Shown here one piece after another: positions 9,102 through 17,589 of a stretch of 64,000 nucleotides of DNA. Each line of letters begins with the position of its first letter. The stretch's first letter is position 1. The position numbers and the translations under genes were made by a program. The stretch lies in the NCBI RefSeq assembly GCF_001942625.1, contig NZ_MLCL01000091.1:51826-115825 (forward strand), written 5' to 3'. The notes under the pieces are model-generated. The model ran no database searches, was not told where the DNA came from, and saw only the letters and a program-made list of their open reading frames with translations. Source of the DNA: Mycobacterium syngnathidarum (lineage in GTDB: Bacteria; Actinomycetota; Actinomycetes; Mycobacteriales; Mycobacteriaceae).

Positions 9102-9586
9102 GCGAGCTGATCCGCCGGGCACGGCCCGGCGACGAGGTCGAGATCACCGCGATGATCCGCGAGCTGGCCGAGTTCGAACGAGCCATCGATGAGTGCACCG
9201 TGACCGAAAAGCAGATGCACACAGCACTTTTCGGCGACCGGCCGGTGGCATACGCGCACCTGGTGGAGGTTGACGGCCAGGTTGCCGCGACCGCGGTGTG
9301 GTTCCTGAACTTCTCCACCTGGGACGGCGTCGCCGGGCTCTACCTGGAAGACCTCTATGTACGGCCGGCGTTCCGGCGCCGCGGCCTGGCACGGAAGCTG
9401 TTGTCCACCTTGGCCGGTGAATGCGTCGAACACGGATACACCCGGATGACATGGGCAGTGCTGAACTGGAACGTCAACGCCATCGCGCTGTACGACGCCG
9501 TCGGCGGCGAGCCCCAGACCGAGTGGACCACCTACCGGGTTTCGGGGCCCGAGCTTTCGGCGCTGGCCGCCGAGAGCCGCGGCTAG
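9098..9586 (+). CDS. GNAT-family N-acetyltransferase (Rv3216 homologue)
   Basis: A 162-residue GCN5-related acetyltransferase. The acetyl-CoA binding motif A is LYVRPAFRRRGLARKLL, followed by a motif B segment with NWNVNAIALYDAVGG, typical of the spermidine/diamine acetyltransferase-like branch. The acceptor is not predictable. The ATG overlaps the entC stop (ATGA). Its 3' end overlaps that of the convergent membrane protein gene by 4 bases. It corresponds to Rv3216. Confidence 0.87.
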   Translation: MSELIRRARPGDEVEITAMIRELAEFERAIDECTVTEKQMHTALFGDRPVAYAHLVEVDGQVAATAVWFLNFSTWDGVAGLYLEDLYVRPAFRRRGLARKLLSTLAGECVEHGYTRMTWAVLNWNVNAIALYDAVGGEPQTEWTTYRVSGPELSALAAESRG

Positions 9587-9960
9587 TCGCGCCGGGTGAT
9601 CCAGTCCACCGAGGACGGGCTGAACAGCAGACCCAGGGTCACCAGCGCGAGCAGTCCGACCAATACGCCGTACCCGACATGGTGCGAGGTGATCACGTAC
9701 CAGGCCACGGGCAGGAGCAGCAGGTTGGTCAGTACCGCGATCCCCCGGCCCCAGCGCCGGGCAGTGATCAGCGCCCAACCGCCGGCGAGCACCCCGCCAC
9801 CGATCAGCACGAACCAGATCGCGGTGCCGTATCCGCTGACAATGTGCTGATCGGCTCCGGCGATCGCCCGCACCAGGAGCACGACCGCCATGACCAGCGC
9901 GGCGATCCCTTCGGCGGCGGTGATGAAACCTGCGTACCGAATCGAGGGCGGCTGGATCAC
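9583..9960 (-). CDS. Four-helix integral membrane protein (Rv3217c homologue)
   Basis: A 125-residue protein with four predicted transmembrane segments at about residues 9-33, 45-67, 75-92 and 97-113. It corresponds to Rv3217c, an unknown mycobacterial membrane protein. GTG 9960 overlaps the stop of the dehydroquinase gene by 4 bases (GTGA), so the pair is probably translated together. No functional motif is visible. The frame is open further upstream, but that part lies inside aroQ. Confidence 0.8.
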   Translation of the reverse strand: MIQPPSIRYAGFITAAEGIAALVMAVVLLVRAIAGADQHIVSGYGTAIWFVLIGGGVLAGGWALITARRWGRGIAVLTNLLLLPVAWYVITSHHVGYGVLVGLLALVTLGLLFSPSSVDWITRRD

Positions 9961-10409
9961 GACTGCCGCTCCGCGAAGTACCGCACCGCGTACTCGTATC
10001 CGGCCGGTCCCGCGCCGGCGATCACCACCTGCGCGATGGCCGACACATACGAGTGGTGCCGGAAGGACTCGCGGGTGTGGATGTTGCTCAGGTGCACCTC
10101 CACCACCGGCAGGTCGGCAGCACTGAGCGCGTCGCGGATCGCCACCGAGGTGTGGCTGTAGGCCGCGGGATTGATGATGATGCCCGTGCAGTCGGCCCGC
10201 GCGGCCTGGATGGCATCGACCAGCACGCCCTCGTGATTGCTCTGCACGGCGCGCACTTCGAAGCCGAACCCGGCGGCCACCTCCACCACCCGCTGCTCGA
10301 TCTGCGCCAACGTGGTGGACCCGTAGATCTCGGGCTGGCGGGTGCCGAGCAGGTTGAGATTGGGTCCGTTGACGAGCAGTAAACAGGGCTTGCCCGGGCG
10401 TGCGGTCAC
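9957..10409 (-). CDS. aroQ: Type II 3-dehydroquinate dehydratase
   Basis: A 150-residue type II dehydroquinase with all hallmarks: [17 protein letters not shown] (with the catalytic Tyr and the flexible-loop Arg), [17 protein letters not shown] and [15 protein letters not shown]. It dehydrates 3-dehydroquinate to 3-dehydroshikimate, in either the shikimate or the quinate pathway. M. tuberculosis carries its aroQ in the aroC-K-B-Q cluster elsewhere and, as I recall, has none here, so this is probably a second copy. The GTG at 10409 is preceded by AGGA at short spacing. It is coupled to the Rv3217c-like gene. Confidence 0.9.
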   Translation of the reverse strand: MTARPGKPCLLLVNGPNLNLLGTRQPEIYGSTTLAQIEQRVVEVAAGFGFEVRAVQSNHEGVLVDAIQAARADCTGIIINPAAYSHTSVAIRDALSAADLPVVEVHLSNIHTRESFRHHSYVSAIAQVVIAGAGPAGYEYAVRYFAERQS

Positions 10410-10549
10410 GTCCTGTACGGTACCGGCGCCCGCCGGATGACCGACGTCGATATGGACGCGAGGGTCGTGATGGGGCCAGAACGCACAACCCCGACGTCGA
10501 TTTCGGCGCAACAGCGGGCCGGAGGGACGCGGCGGAGATACTTGACCGC

Positions 10550-10936
10550 ATGACCGACCGCGACTGCCCTTGCGGTACCGGCCGCGCCTACGGCCAGTGC
10601 TGCGGTCCGCTGCACAGCGGCGCTCGGCGTGCGCCGACGGCCGTCGCGCTGATGCGCTCGCGGTTCAGCGCCTTCGCCGTGGGAGACCCCGGCTACCTGC
10701 TGACCTCATGGCATCCCGACACCCGCCCCGCCGAGCTGACCCTCGACGAGACCATCGCCTGGCGGCGGCTGCAGATCGTCGACACCGAGTCCGGCGGCGA
10801 GGAGGACGCCGAAGGTGTGGTCGAGTTCCGCGCCCAATACGTCCACCACGGGAGCCGGCACATCCTTCATGAACGCAGTCGTTTCGAGCGGGTGAATGGC
10901 CGATGGCTTTACCTCGACGGGAAACTCTACGAATAA
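10550..10936 (+). CDS. YchJ-like SEC-C motif protein (UPF0225)
   Basis: A 128-residue protein of the YchJ/UPF0225 family. An N-terminal SEC-C zinc motif, [17 protein letters not shown], is followed by a domain with [14 protein letters not shown] and a C-terminal [21 protein letters not shown] segment. The domain is small, NTF2-like in fold, and of unknown function. ATG 10550 places the Cys motif at the expected N-terminal position. It lies between aroQ (divergent) and a lipid-kinase-like gene and does not belong to the M. tuberculosis order as I recall it. Confidence 0.85.
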   Translation: MTDRDCPCGTGRAYGQCCGPLHSGARRAPTAVALMRSRFSAFAVGDPGYLLTSWHPDTRPAELTLDETIAWRRLQIVDTESGGEEDAEGVVEFRAQYVHHGSRHILHERSRFERVNGRWLYLDGKLYE

Positions 10937-10970
10937 CGGCCGTACACGTTGCCGGTTAGGCTGATGCCCC

Positions 10971-11933
10971 GTGCGTGCCGTGCTGATCGTCAACCCGAAC
11001 GCCACCTCGACCACCCCTGCCGGGCGTGACCTGCTCGCCCATGCGCTGGAAAGCCGGGTGACGCTGACCGTCGAACACACCAACCACCGTGGTCACGCCA
11101 TCGAGATCGCCCGCGACGCCGCCCGTGACGGCGTGGACGTGCTGATCGTGCACGGCGGCGACGGCACGGTCAACGAGGTCGTCAACGGCGTCCTGGGTGA
11201 CTGCGGGACACGTCCGGATGCCGGCCAGGCGCCGGCGGTGGCCGTCGTTCCTGGCGGATCGGCCAACGTCTTCGCCCGGGCACTTGGCATCAGCCCCGAC
11301 CCCATCGAGGCCACCAACCAACTCGTCGACCTGCTGGGCGGGTACCGGCTGGGACGGCCGTGGCGGCGCATCGGCCTGATGGACTGCGGCGAGCGCTGGG
11401 GAGTGTTCACCGCGGGCATGGGTGTGGACGGGGACGTGGTGGCGGCCGTGGAGGCCCAGCGCGCCAAGGGCCGCAAGGTCACCGCATCGCGCTACATCCG
11501 GGTGGCGGTGCGCGAGGTGCTGGCCAGCGCCCGCAAGGAACCGACGCTGACGCTGCACCTGCCGGACACCGACCCGGTCGGTGGCGTGCACTTCGCGTTC
11601 GTGTCGAACTCCAGTCCGTGGACTTACGCCAACAGCCGGCCGGTGTGGACCAACCCCGAGACCACGTTCGACACCGGTTTGGGCGTTTTCGCCACCACGA
11701 GCATGAACATCTGGGCGAATCTGCGACTGGTCCGTCAGATGGTGGCCCGCAAACCGCGCCTTGCCGCCAAGCATCTGATCCGTGACGACAACGTGTCATC
11801 GGTGACCGTGACGAGCACCACGCCGGTCGCCTGCCAGATTGACGGAGATTACATCGGTGAGCGCGAAACCATGACGTTCTCGTCGGTTCCCCAGGCACTG
11901 AGCGTCGTCGCACCGCCGCAGAAAAGTGATTGA
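10971..11933 (+). CDS. Diacylglycerol/sphingosine kinase-like protein (Rv3218 homologue)
   Basis: A 320-residue protein with the DAGK catalytic domain. VNPNATSTTPAGR lies near the N-terminus, the nucleotide-binding GGDGTVNEVVNG follows, and a C-terminal lid domain ends in QIDGDYIGERETMTF. The length matches Rv3218. It would phosphorylate a lipid hydroxyl; known mycobacterial relatives act on diacylglycerol or phosphatidylinositol mannoside precursors, but the substrate here is not evident. The start is GTG at 10971, 34 bp after the YchJ-like gene. It precedes whiB1, as in M. tuberculosis. Confidence 0.85.
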   Translation: MRAVLIVNPNATSTTPAGRDLLAHALESRVTLTVEHTNHRGHAIEIARDAARDGVDVLIVHGGDGTVNEVVNGVLGDCGTRPDAGQAPAVAVVPGGSANVFARALGISPDPIEATNQLVDLLGGYRLGRPWRRIGLMDCGERWGVFTAGMGVDGDVVAAVEAQRAKGRKVTASRYIRVAVREVLASARKEPTLTLHLPDTDPVGGVHFAFVSNSSPWTYANSRPVWTNPETTFDTGLGVFATTSMNIWANLRLVRQMVARKPRLAAKHLIRDDNVSSVTVTSTTPVACQIDGDYIGERETMTFSSVPQALSVVAPPQKSD

Positions 11934-12026
11934 CCTGCGCAAACACACCGTTTAGAGTGGAATTAGGGCGCAGCTGGTTTTTGAGTGTAGTACACCGGAG
12001 CCAGCGGTCCGCTCACCGCCCCACCC

Positions 12027-12042
12027 AGTGACATTGCCCACG
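12027..12042 (+). promoter_or_regulatory. Candidate CRP-family operator upstream of whiB1
   Basis: AGTGACATTGCCCACG has the layout of the mycobacterial CRP (Rv3676) site, GTGNNNNNNCNCA-like. It lies about 150 bases upstream of the whiB1 start codon. From memory, the M. tuberculosis whiB1 promoter carries a very similar site (AGTGAGATAGCCCACG) bound by Rv3676. A weaker half-site, TGTGAAAGCATCAA, starts at 12076. A -10-like TAGAGT lies at about 11953, in the same intergenic region. Confidence 0.55.
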
Positions 12043-12191
12043 TGTTAACTCAATGCTATTGACATCTGTTCAGCCTGTGAAAGCATCAATGCAACAGTGC
12101 AGAAACATTCGTGTGCACGCGTTAACAGCCGAAGAAAATCTAGTGCGCTTCGCCGCGCACGCATGACATGTCTAACGAGGAGTTTGATCTT

Positions 12192-12446
12192 ATGGATTGG
12201 CGCCACAAGGCCGTCTGTCGCGACGAAGATCCGGAGCTGTTCTTCCCCGTGGGAAACAGCGGCCCGGCGCTTGCCCAGATCGCCGACGCGAAGCTGGTCT
12301 GCAACCGTTGCCCCGTCACCACTGAGTGCCTCACCTGGGCCTTGGACTCCGGCCAGGACGCCGGCGTGTGGGGCGGCATGAGCGAGGACGAGCGTCGCGC
12401 GCTCAAGCGTCGCAACGCCCGCACCAAGGCTCGCACCGGAGTCTGA
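12192..12446 (+). CDS. whiB1: Transcription factor WhiB1
   Basis: An 84-residue Wbl protein almost identical to M. tuberculosis WhiB1. The four cluster ligands are Cys9, Cys37, Cys40 and Cys46, followed by GVWGG and the basic C-terminal DNA-binding tail RRALKRRNARTKAR. WhiB1 binds a [4Fe-4S] cluster that reacts with nitric oxide and partners with the primary sigma factor; it is essential in M. tuberculosis. ATG 12192 has AGGAG nine bases upstream; an ATG at 12168 would only add eight residues not found in the family. A strong terminator follows. Confidence 0.97.
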   Translation: MDWRHKAVCRDEDPELFFPVGNSGPALAQIADAKLVCNRCPVTTECLTWALDSGQDAGVWGGMSEDERRALKRRNARTKARTGV

Positions 12447-12470
12447 CACTTCAGTCCAGACCCCCGACGC

Positions 12471-12513
12471 AAGCTACGGCCCCGACGAATGTCGGGGCCG
12501 TAGCTTATTTTGC
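12471..12513 (+). terminator. Intrinsic terminator of whiB1
   Basis: A perfect 16-bp inverted repeat (AAGCTACGGCCCCGAC at 12471-12486 and its complement at 12491-12506) has a 4-base GAAT loop and is followed by ATTTTG. It sits 25 bases after the whiB1 stop codon and faces the 3' end of pdtaS. Such a textbook hairpin is uncommon in mycobacteria. Confidence 0.9.
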
Positions 12514-12633
12514 CGACAATTTCCGCAGCAAATTGCGTAATTGTCATCACATTTCGTATTGACGGGCCTGAGCAATTACTTCGTCGATACTGGGGTGCCA
12601 CTGTGCGGGGCCTGTGAACCCGCCTGTGCGGGC

Positions 12634-14133
12634 CTACTGAATGCCACGGCTGCGGCGGCCGATCGGCACCCGCAGCACCACATCGGTTCCCCCCGAGGCG
12701 CCGTCGTGCATGCCCAGCGACCCGTCCAATTCCGCGGTTACCAGCGTTCGGACGATCTGAAGACCCAATCGGTCGGACTTTTCCAGGCTGAACCCGTCGG
12801 GCACTCCGCGGCCGTCGTCATGCACCACGACGTCGAGCCAGCGGGCCGACCGCTCTGCCTTGATCGTGACGCACCCCTGGGGCGTATTCGCGTCGAATGC
12901 GTGCTCGATCGCGTTCTGTACCAATTCGGTGATCACCATGATCAACGCCGTGGCCCGATCGGCATCCAGCACGCCGAGCGCGCCGTCGCGGTTGATCCGA
13001 ATCGGGGTGTCCACCGAGGCGACGTCGTTCATGATCGGCAGGATCCGGTCGATCACCTCGTCGAGGTTGACCTCTTCGTCGACCGACATGGACAACGCGT
13101 CGTGCACCAGCGCGATCGAGGACACCCGTCGCACCGATTCGATCAGTGCCTCCCGGGCCTCCAGGTTGTTGGTCCGGCGCGCCTGTAGCCGCAACAGGGC
13201 CGCCACGGTCTGCAGGTTGTTCTTCACCCGGTGGTGGATCTCGCGGATGGTGGCGTCCTTGCTCAGCAGCGCCCGGTCCCGTCGCTTGACCTCGGTGACG
13301 TCACGGATCAGCACCGCCGCGCCGACCGCGGCGCCGTGCACGACCAGTGGCAGGGTCCGCAACAGCACCGCCGCACCGCCGGCGTCGACCTCCATCCGCA
13401 TGCTGGAGCCGCCGGCCAGCGAGTCACGCACGTGGTTGGCCAGTTCCTGGGCCTCGAACGGGTCGGAGATCAACGGCCGGGTGATGGCAACCAGGTTGTG
13501 CCCGTCGAGTTCGGAGGCCAGGCCCATGCGGTGGTAAGCCGAGATGGCGTTGGGGCTGGCGAACACCACGTCGCCGACCTCGTCGAGGCGGATGAACCCG
13601 TCACCCACCCGCGGGCTGGAACGCGACATGGCCAGATCACCGACATTCGGGAAGGTGCCCTCGGACAGCATGTGCAGCAGGTCGCTCGCGCAGTCCAGGT
13701 AGGCGCCCTCGAGCGGACTGGCCATCCGGCGAGCCGCCAGAGCGGTCTGGTGCGTGAGCACCGCGACCACCTGATCGCGGTGCCGCACCGGCACCGCTTC
13801 CACGTTCAGGCCGGGCAGGTCCGGCGAATGTCGTTGCGTACCACCGCTTCCCCGCCCGATCACACCCGATTCGAAGGCCGTGGTGATGACGTGCTGGTCC
13901 GCGGCTGCCGCCAGTGTTCCGACCGAGTCGGCCAGTAATACCGTCGGGGCGGTGTTGGGACGCACCTGCGCGACGCACACCAGGACACCGTCGTCGCGAC
14001 GCACCCACATCAAGTAGTCGGCGAACGACAGGTCGGCCAACAGCTGCCACTCCCCGACCACCGCATGCAGGTGATCCACCGCGCTGCCGGGCAGCACGGT
14101 GTGCTCGGCGAGCAGGTCACCGAGGGTGGACAT
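12634..14133 (-). CDS. pdtaS: Cytosolic sensor histidine kinase PdtaS
   Basis: A 499-residue histidine kinase without membrane segments. An N-terminal GAF-like domain (about 1-150) and a PAS domain (about 175-285) precede a HisKA_2 box, REIHHRVKNNLQ, with the phosphoacceptor His near 300-301, and a C-terminal ATPase domain (ELVQNAIEHAF, HDDGRGVPDGF, GLQIVRTLV). This architecture and the position next to TB7.3 match M. tuberculosis Rv3220c, PdtaS. It phosphorylates the ANTAR RNA-binding regulator PdtaR, encoded elsewhere. The ATG at 14133 is separated by 46 bp from the TB7.3 gene upstream on the same strand. Confidence 0.95.
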   Translation of the reverse strand: MSTLGDLLAEHTVLPGSAVDHLHAVVGEWQLLADLSFADYLMWVRRDDGVLVCVAQVRPNTAPTVLLADSVGTLAAAADQHVITTAFESGVIGRGSGGTQRHSPDLPGLNVEAVPVRHRDQVVAVLTHQTALAARRMASPLEGAYLDCASDLLHMLSEGTFPNVGDLAMSRSSPRVGDGFIRLDEVGDVVFASPNAISAYHRMGLASELDGHNLVAITRPLISDPFEAQELANHVRDSLAGGSSMRMEVDAGGAAVLLRTLPLVVHGAAVGAAVLIRDVTEVKRRDRALLSKDATIREIHHRVKNNLQTVAALLRLQARRTNNLEAREALIESVRRVSSIALVHDALSMSVDEEVNLDEVIDRILPIMNDVASVDTPIRINRDGALGVLDADRATALIMVITELVQNAIEHAFDANTPQGCVTIKAERSARWLDVVVHDDGRGVPDGFSLEKSDRLGLQIVRTLVTAELDGSLGMHDGASGGTDVVLRVPIGRRSRGIQ

Positions 14134-14179
14134 CAGCCAGCCTCTTTCCGCGCACGCGAGGGGCGAGAACGCTCCGGGG

Positions 14180-14395
14180 TCAGTCGATCACCGCGATGAG
14201 ATCGCCGGCCTGGATCACGTCACCCTCGGCGACGCTGACCTTGGTCACAGTGCCCGCGACCTCGGCGAGCACCGGGATCTCCATCTTCATCGACTCCAGC
14301 AGCACCAGGGTGTCTCCCACACCGATCTGATCGCCCTCGTGAACCACGACCTCGAGCACACTGGCCACGATTTCGGCGCGAACGTCCTCGGCCAT
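14180..14395 (-). CDS. Small biotinylated protein TB7.3 (biotinyl/lipoyl domain)
   Basis: A 71-residue stand-alone biotinyl domain. The biotin-accepting lysine is in ESMKMEIPV at residues 35-43, and the fold repeats GD-G-G turns as in acyl-CoA carboxylase BCCP domains. It matches Rv3221c (TB7.3) in length with the start at 14395; ATG 14401 would add two residues. A free BCCP-like protein could serve a carboxylase, but its partner is not known. It lies directly upstream of pdtaS. Confidence 0.93.
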   Translation of the reverse strand: MAEDVRAEIVASVLEVVVHEGDQIGVGDTLVLLESMKMEIPVLAEVAGTVTKVSVAEGDVIQAGDLIAVID

Positions 14396-14530
14396 CTTCA
14401 CCCCACTTCACTCCGGCTGCTACCCGACTACATCTGCGGCCTATATCGAACCACAACACCGGGTGGTCAGCGCCGCCCCCGGGTCATGAGACACTAGGGA
14501 GCAAGTTCTTACACCATCTGGAGGATCATC

Positions 14531-14623
14531 ATGGCGAAGCGTGGCCGCAAGAAGCGGGACCGCAAGCACTCGAAGGCGAACCACGGCAAGCGCCCCAACG
14601 CCGGTTCGAAGTCAGTGCGCTAG
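14531..14623 (+). CDS. Ribosomal protein bL37 (30-residue small basic protein)
   Basis: A short frame encoding 30 residues that starts MAKRGRKKRDRKHSK and is dominated by Lys and Arg. It matches what I recall of bL37, a very small actinobacterial large-subunit protein found in mycobacterial ribosome structures, where it sits in the 23S rRNA core. The published protein is about 24 residues; this frame ends a few residues later (GSKSVR). An excellent GGAGG ribosome-binding site lies six bases before the ATG, and an intrinsic terminator follows. It runs opposite to TB7.3 and rshA on either side. Confidence 0.85.
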   Translation: MAKRGRKKRDRKHSKANHGKRPNAGSKSVR

Positions 14624-14641
14624 CCGTTTCGGCTGACTGTG

Positions 14642-14676
14642 ACCGCCCGACTCCCCACGGAGATCGGGCGGTTTGT
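14642..14676 (+). terminator. Intrinsic terminator after bL37 gene
   Basis: ACCGCCCGA at 14642-14650 pairs with TCGGGCGGT at 14664-14672, followed by TTGTC. It starts 19 bases after the bL37 stop and ends just before the convergent rshA stop codon. Confidence 0.65.
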
Positions 14677-14678
14677 CG

Positions 14679-14984
14679 TCAGCCCCTGATGATCGTCGTC
14701 TGGCTGATCTGGATGCGCAGCCGCTCCCGCAGGCCTTCGGGCGCCTTCTCACCGCTGCATTTGGCCGCGATGAGCCGCTTGACCCGCTCCTCGACCCCGT
14801 AGTGACGCAGGCAGGCCGGGCACTCTTCGAGGTGGTGCCTGAGCTTGTCGCGGCTTTCCGGCGTGCACTCCCCATCGAGCAGTGTCCACACCTCGGCGAT
14901 CACCGCGGCGCAGTCAGGATGCTCGGGATCAATGGGCCCGATGGGCGGGGTCCAGCGCTCGTCCTCATCGTGCTTGTCACTCAT
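14679..14984 (-). CDS. rshA: Zinc-associated anti-sigma factor RshA
   Basis: A 101-residue ZAS-family anti-sigma factor with the redox zinc motif H-x3-C-x2-C in [12 protein letters not shown]. Under oxidative or heat stress the cysteines oxidise and SigH is released. The ATG overlaps the sigH stop codon (ATGA), so production is coupled to SigH. It corresponds to Rv3221A. Confidence 0.95.
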   Translation of the reverse strand: MSDKHDEDERWTPPIGPIDPEHPDCAAVIAEVWTLLDGECTPESRDKLRHHLEECPACLRHYGVEERVKRLIAAKCSGEKAPEGLRERLRIQISQTTIIRG

Positions 14985-15628
14985 GACGAGACCTCCTCCG
15001 GCTCACCAAGCTGTTGACCTCGGATGAAGCCACGATCCCTGGCCACGTCCGACAGCAGGTCACGCAGCTGCTTGCGCCCGCGGTGCAGTCGAGACATCAC
15101 CGTCCCGATGGGAGTATCCATGATCTCGGCGATCTCCTTGTAGGGGAAGCCCTCGACGTCGGCGTAGTACACCGCCATCCGGAACTCCTCGGGCAATGCC
15201 TGCAGCGCTGCCTTGATCTCGGTGTCGGGCAGCGCCTCCAGGGCCTCGACCTCGGCCGACCGCAGCCCGGTCGACGAATGCTCGGCATTCGCCGCCAGCT
15301 GCCAATCGGTGATCTCGTCCGTCGGATATTCGGCGGGCTGGCGCTGCTTCTTGCGATAGCTGTTGATGTACGTGTTGGTCAGGATGCGGTAGAGCCACGC
15401 CTTGAGGTTGGTGCCCTCGCGGAATGACCGGAAACCGGCGTAGGCCTTGACCATGGTTTCCTGCAGCAGGTCCTCGGCATCGGCGGGGTTGCGGGTCATC
15501 CGCAGGGCGCCGCCGTAGAGCTGGTCCAGCAGCGGGATGGCATCGCGTTCGAACCGGGCGGTGAGCTCGGCATCTGTTTCGGGCGTCGGCTGCGGCGTGT
15601 CAGGCTCGGCCTGCTCGACGTCAGTCAT
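14981..15628 (-). CDS. sigH: ECF sigma factor SigH
   Basis: A 215-residue ECF sigma factor. Region 2 includes [20 protein letters not shown], and region 4 includes [20 protein letters not shown] and [12 protein letters not shown]. It closely matches M. tuberculosis SigH, which drives thioredoxin, ClpB, SigE and other stress genes. ATG 15628 gives the known N-terminus; the frame stays open to 15721. It is followed by its anti-sigma factor RshA in an overlapping arrangement. Confidence 0.96.
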   Translation of the reverse strand: MTDVEQAEPDTPQPTPETDAELTARFERDAIPLLDQLYGGALRMTRNPADAEDLLQETMVKAYAGFRSFREGTNLKAWLYRILTNTYINSYRKKQRQPAEYPTDEITDWQLAANAEHSSTGLRSAEVEALEALPDTEIKAALQALPEEFRMAVYYADVEGFPYKEIAEIMDTPIGTVMSRLHRGRKQLRDLLSDVARDRGFIRGQQLGEPEEVSS

Positions 15629-15678
15629 CGTGGGAAACACCTTCCCTTCTGTCACGGCGCCACCAAGAGCTCCGGAAT

Positions 15679-15705
15679 ACCACTGGGTATTCGTCGGCCG
15701 TTCCA
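15679..15705 (-). promoter_or_regulatory. Possible SigH-type autoregulatory promoter
   Basis: On the minus strand GGAACG (15705-15700) is followed 18 bases later by GTA (15681-15679). The SigH consensus is GGAAYA with GTT at a spacing of 16-18. The -10 is imperfect. SigH autoregulates in M. tuberculosis, so a site about 50-75 bases before the sigH start is expected. Confidence 0.35.
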
Positions 15706-15857
15706 GGCATACGGTTGGCACCAGAATCCTCCTTCAGATCCTAGAGCGTGCTACCGACAAGTAGCGCTGTGCAGGTGTCGACAGCATCAACAGCATGTGG
15801 TGGCCGCTGTGTTCCCGGCGTGTGTGTTCCCGGCGTGCCCGGCTACCCTTGAGCGCC

Positions 15858-16349
15858 GTGGCTCGTGCAGCAACACCCGCGATCGCGGCTCTGGTCGCCG
15901 CAGGCATCGACCACGAAATCGTGGCCTACCAGCATGACCCGCGCAACGACTCGTTCGGCGACGAGGCCGTGGCCCAACTCGCGGCCGGCGGCATCGTGGC
16001 CGAGCAGGTGTTCAAGACGCTGGTGATCGCACTGCCCAAGGGATTGGCGGTGGCCGTCATACCCGTACCGCGGAAACTGTCGCTCAAGGCCGCTGCGGCC
16101 GCGTTGGGCGTTCCCAAAGCCGAAATGGCGGACCCGGCGGCCGCTCAGCGGTCCACCGGGTACGTCGTGGGCGGAATCTCCCCGCTGGGCCAGCGCAAGC
16201 GCCTGCCCACCGTCGTCGACACCTCGGCGCTGGCGTTCGACACCGTGCTGTGCAGCGCCGGAAAAGGCGGGCTGGACGTCGCCCTCTCGCCCGAGGACCT
16301 GATTCGCGCGACCTCGGCGGTGACGGCCGACATCGCTGTGACGGGCTGA
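15858..16349 (+). CDS. ybaK: YbaK/EbsC-family aminoacyl-tRNA deacylase
   Basis: A 163-residue YbaK/EbsC protein with the conserved VFKTLV, the PVPRKLSLKAAA segment and the GYVVGGISPLGQRKRLPTV signature. These enzymes hydrolyse Cys-tRNA(Pro) or similar mischarged tRNAs in the cytosol. GTG 15858 is chosen; residues read upstream are Cys/Arg-rich and unlike the family. M. tuberculosis has this region as the fragments Rv3224A/Rv3224B as I recall, so the gene is intact here. It is divergent from sigH, with a gap of about 230 bp. Confidence 0.88.
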   Translation: MARAATPAIAALVAAGIDHEIVAYQHDPRNDSFGDEAVAQLAAGGIVAEQVFKTLVIALPKGLAVAVIPVPRKLSLKAAAAALGVPKAEMADPAAAQRSTGYVVGGISPLGQRKRLPTVVDTSALAFDTVLCSAGKGGLDVALSPEDLIRATSAVTADIAVTG

Positions 16350-16471
16350 CTGGTTCCGCGAGAACATCCACCACCGGCATGTCGCAATCGGAAACGTAGC
16401 GGTGTGCGAACACGTGATTTACACCACGGCCCGGACCGGATTGCATGGACCCGACGAGGAAGGCGGGGCAC

Positions 16472-17587
16472 ATGGCGATCAGCGTGGCCGAGCGAGCGGA
16501 ACTTGCCGCCGCAGTCTCGGATTTGTTGCACGACGAATGCACCGAGCAGGACGTGCGCCGGGTGATGGGCACCGAGGACGGATTCGATCGCGGGTTGTGG
16601 TGCAAGCTCGCCGCCCAGGGCGTGACCGGGTTGCTGGTCGGCAGCGAGTACGGCGGTGTCGGTCTCGGTGCCCTTGAGCTCGAGGCCGTCGCCGAAGCGA
16701 CCGGCGCCGCGCTGCTGCCCGCGCCGTTCCTGGCCAGCGCCGTGCTGGCATCGGCACTGATCGAGTCCGCGGGCACCGACGACGACAAGCATCGGCTACT
16801 GCCCGGCCTGGTCGACGGGACGTCTATCGGAACCGTTGCGGTGACCGGGGCCCGCGGCACCTGGGCGCGGGAGGGCGTCGCGGTGCGCGCCACGGCAGCC
16901 AACGCCACGGGCGAGGCCGACTACGTGCTCACCGGCAACGCCCACTACGTCCTCCACGGTCAGGTGGCCGACGTGGTCCTGGTCGTGGCCCGCATGAACG
17001 GAGACTTCGGGGTGTTCCAGATCGAACCCGGCGCCGACGGTTTCGAACGCACGGCCGCAACGGTTTTCGATCCGACCGTCCCGCTGTCCACCTACACGTT
17101 CGATGCCACACCGGCGCGCCGGATCGGCACCGCCGGGTGGGACGCGGTGCAGCAGACACTCGACCTCGCCGTGATCGCACTGGCCGGCGAACAGGTCGGC
17201 GGGGCACGGCGGATCTTCGACATCACCGTGGACTACCTCAAGACCCGGATCCAGTTCGGCCGCCCGATCGGCAGCTTCCAGGCCCTCAAGCACATGGCTG
17301 CCGATCTGCTGCTGCAGGTGGAGTCGGCCACCTCAGCTGCCCAGCACGCCGCGGCCGAGCTGGCGTCCGACAGCGAAAAGGCCGACGGTGCAATCGCTCT
17401 GGCCGGTTTCGCGTGCCCGGAGGCCTATCACACGACCGCGATGTCGGCGATCCAGATGCACGGCGGTATCGCCTTCACCTGGGAGCACCCGGCACACCTG
17501 TTCCTGCGCCGGGCCCGCACCGGACTGCAACTGCTCGGTGGCTCGGCACTGCACCGCGAGCGCTACCTCACCTCGAAAGGCGCCTGA
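16472..17587 (+). CDS. Acyl-CoA dehydrogenase, short subunit of a pair
   Basis: A 371-residue acyl-CoA dehydrogenase family protein. The middle beta domain has VTGARGTWAREG and DYVLTGNAHYVLHG, and the C-terminal helical domain has ARRIFDITVDYLKTRIQFGRPIGSF and MHGGIAFTWEHPAHLFLRRA. ATG 16472 is preceded by AGGAAGG. It is followed two bases after its stop by a second acyl-CoA dehydrogenase gene. In mycobacteria such adjacent unequal FadE genes often form alpha2beta2 enzymes acting on bulky acyl-CoAs such as steroid side chains. That pairing is inferred here. Confidence 0.87.
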   Translation: MAISVAERAELAAAVSDLLHDECTEQDVRRVMGTEDGFDRGLWCKLAAQGVTGLLVGSEYGGVGLGALELEAVAEATGAALLPAPFLASAVLASALIESAGTDDDKHRLLPGLVDGTSIGTVAVTGARGTWAREGVAVRATAANATGEADYVLTGNAHYVLHGQVADVVLVVARMNGDFGVFQIEPGADGFERTAATVFDPTVPLSTYTFDATPARRIGTAGWDAVQQTLDLAVIALAGEQVGGARRIFDITVDYLKTRIQFGRPIGSFQALKHMAADLLLQVESATSAAQHAAAELASDSEKADGAIALAGFACPEAYHTTAMSAIQMHGGIAFTWEHPAHLFLRRARTGLQLLGGSALHRERYLTSKGA

Positions 17588-17589
17588 AG

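Noticed and set aside
16390..16471. GTGTGCGAACAC-type small palindrome upstream of the acyl-CoA dehydrogenase pair as LysR site.
   Set aside because: Only four-base arms, no T-N11-A context, and no second copy.
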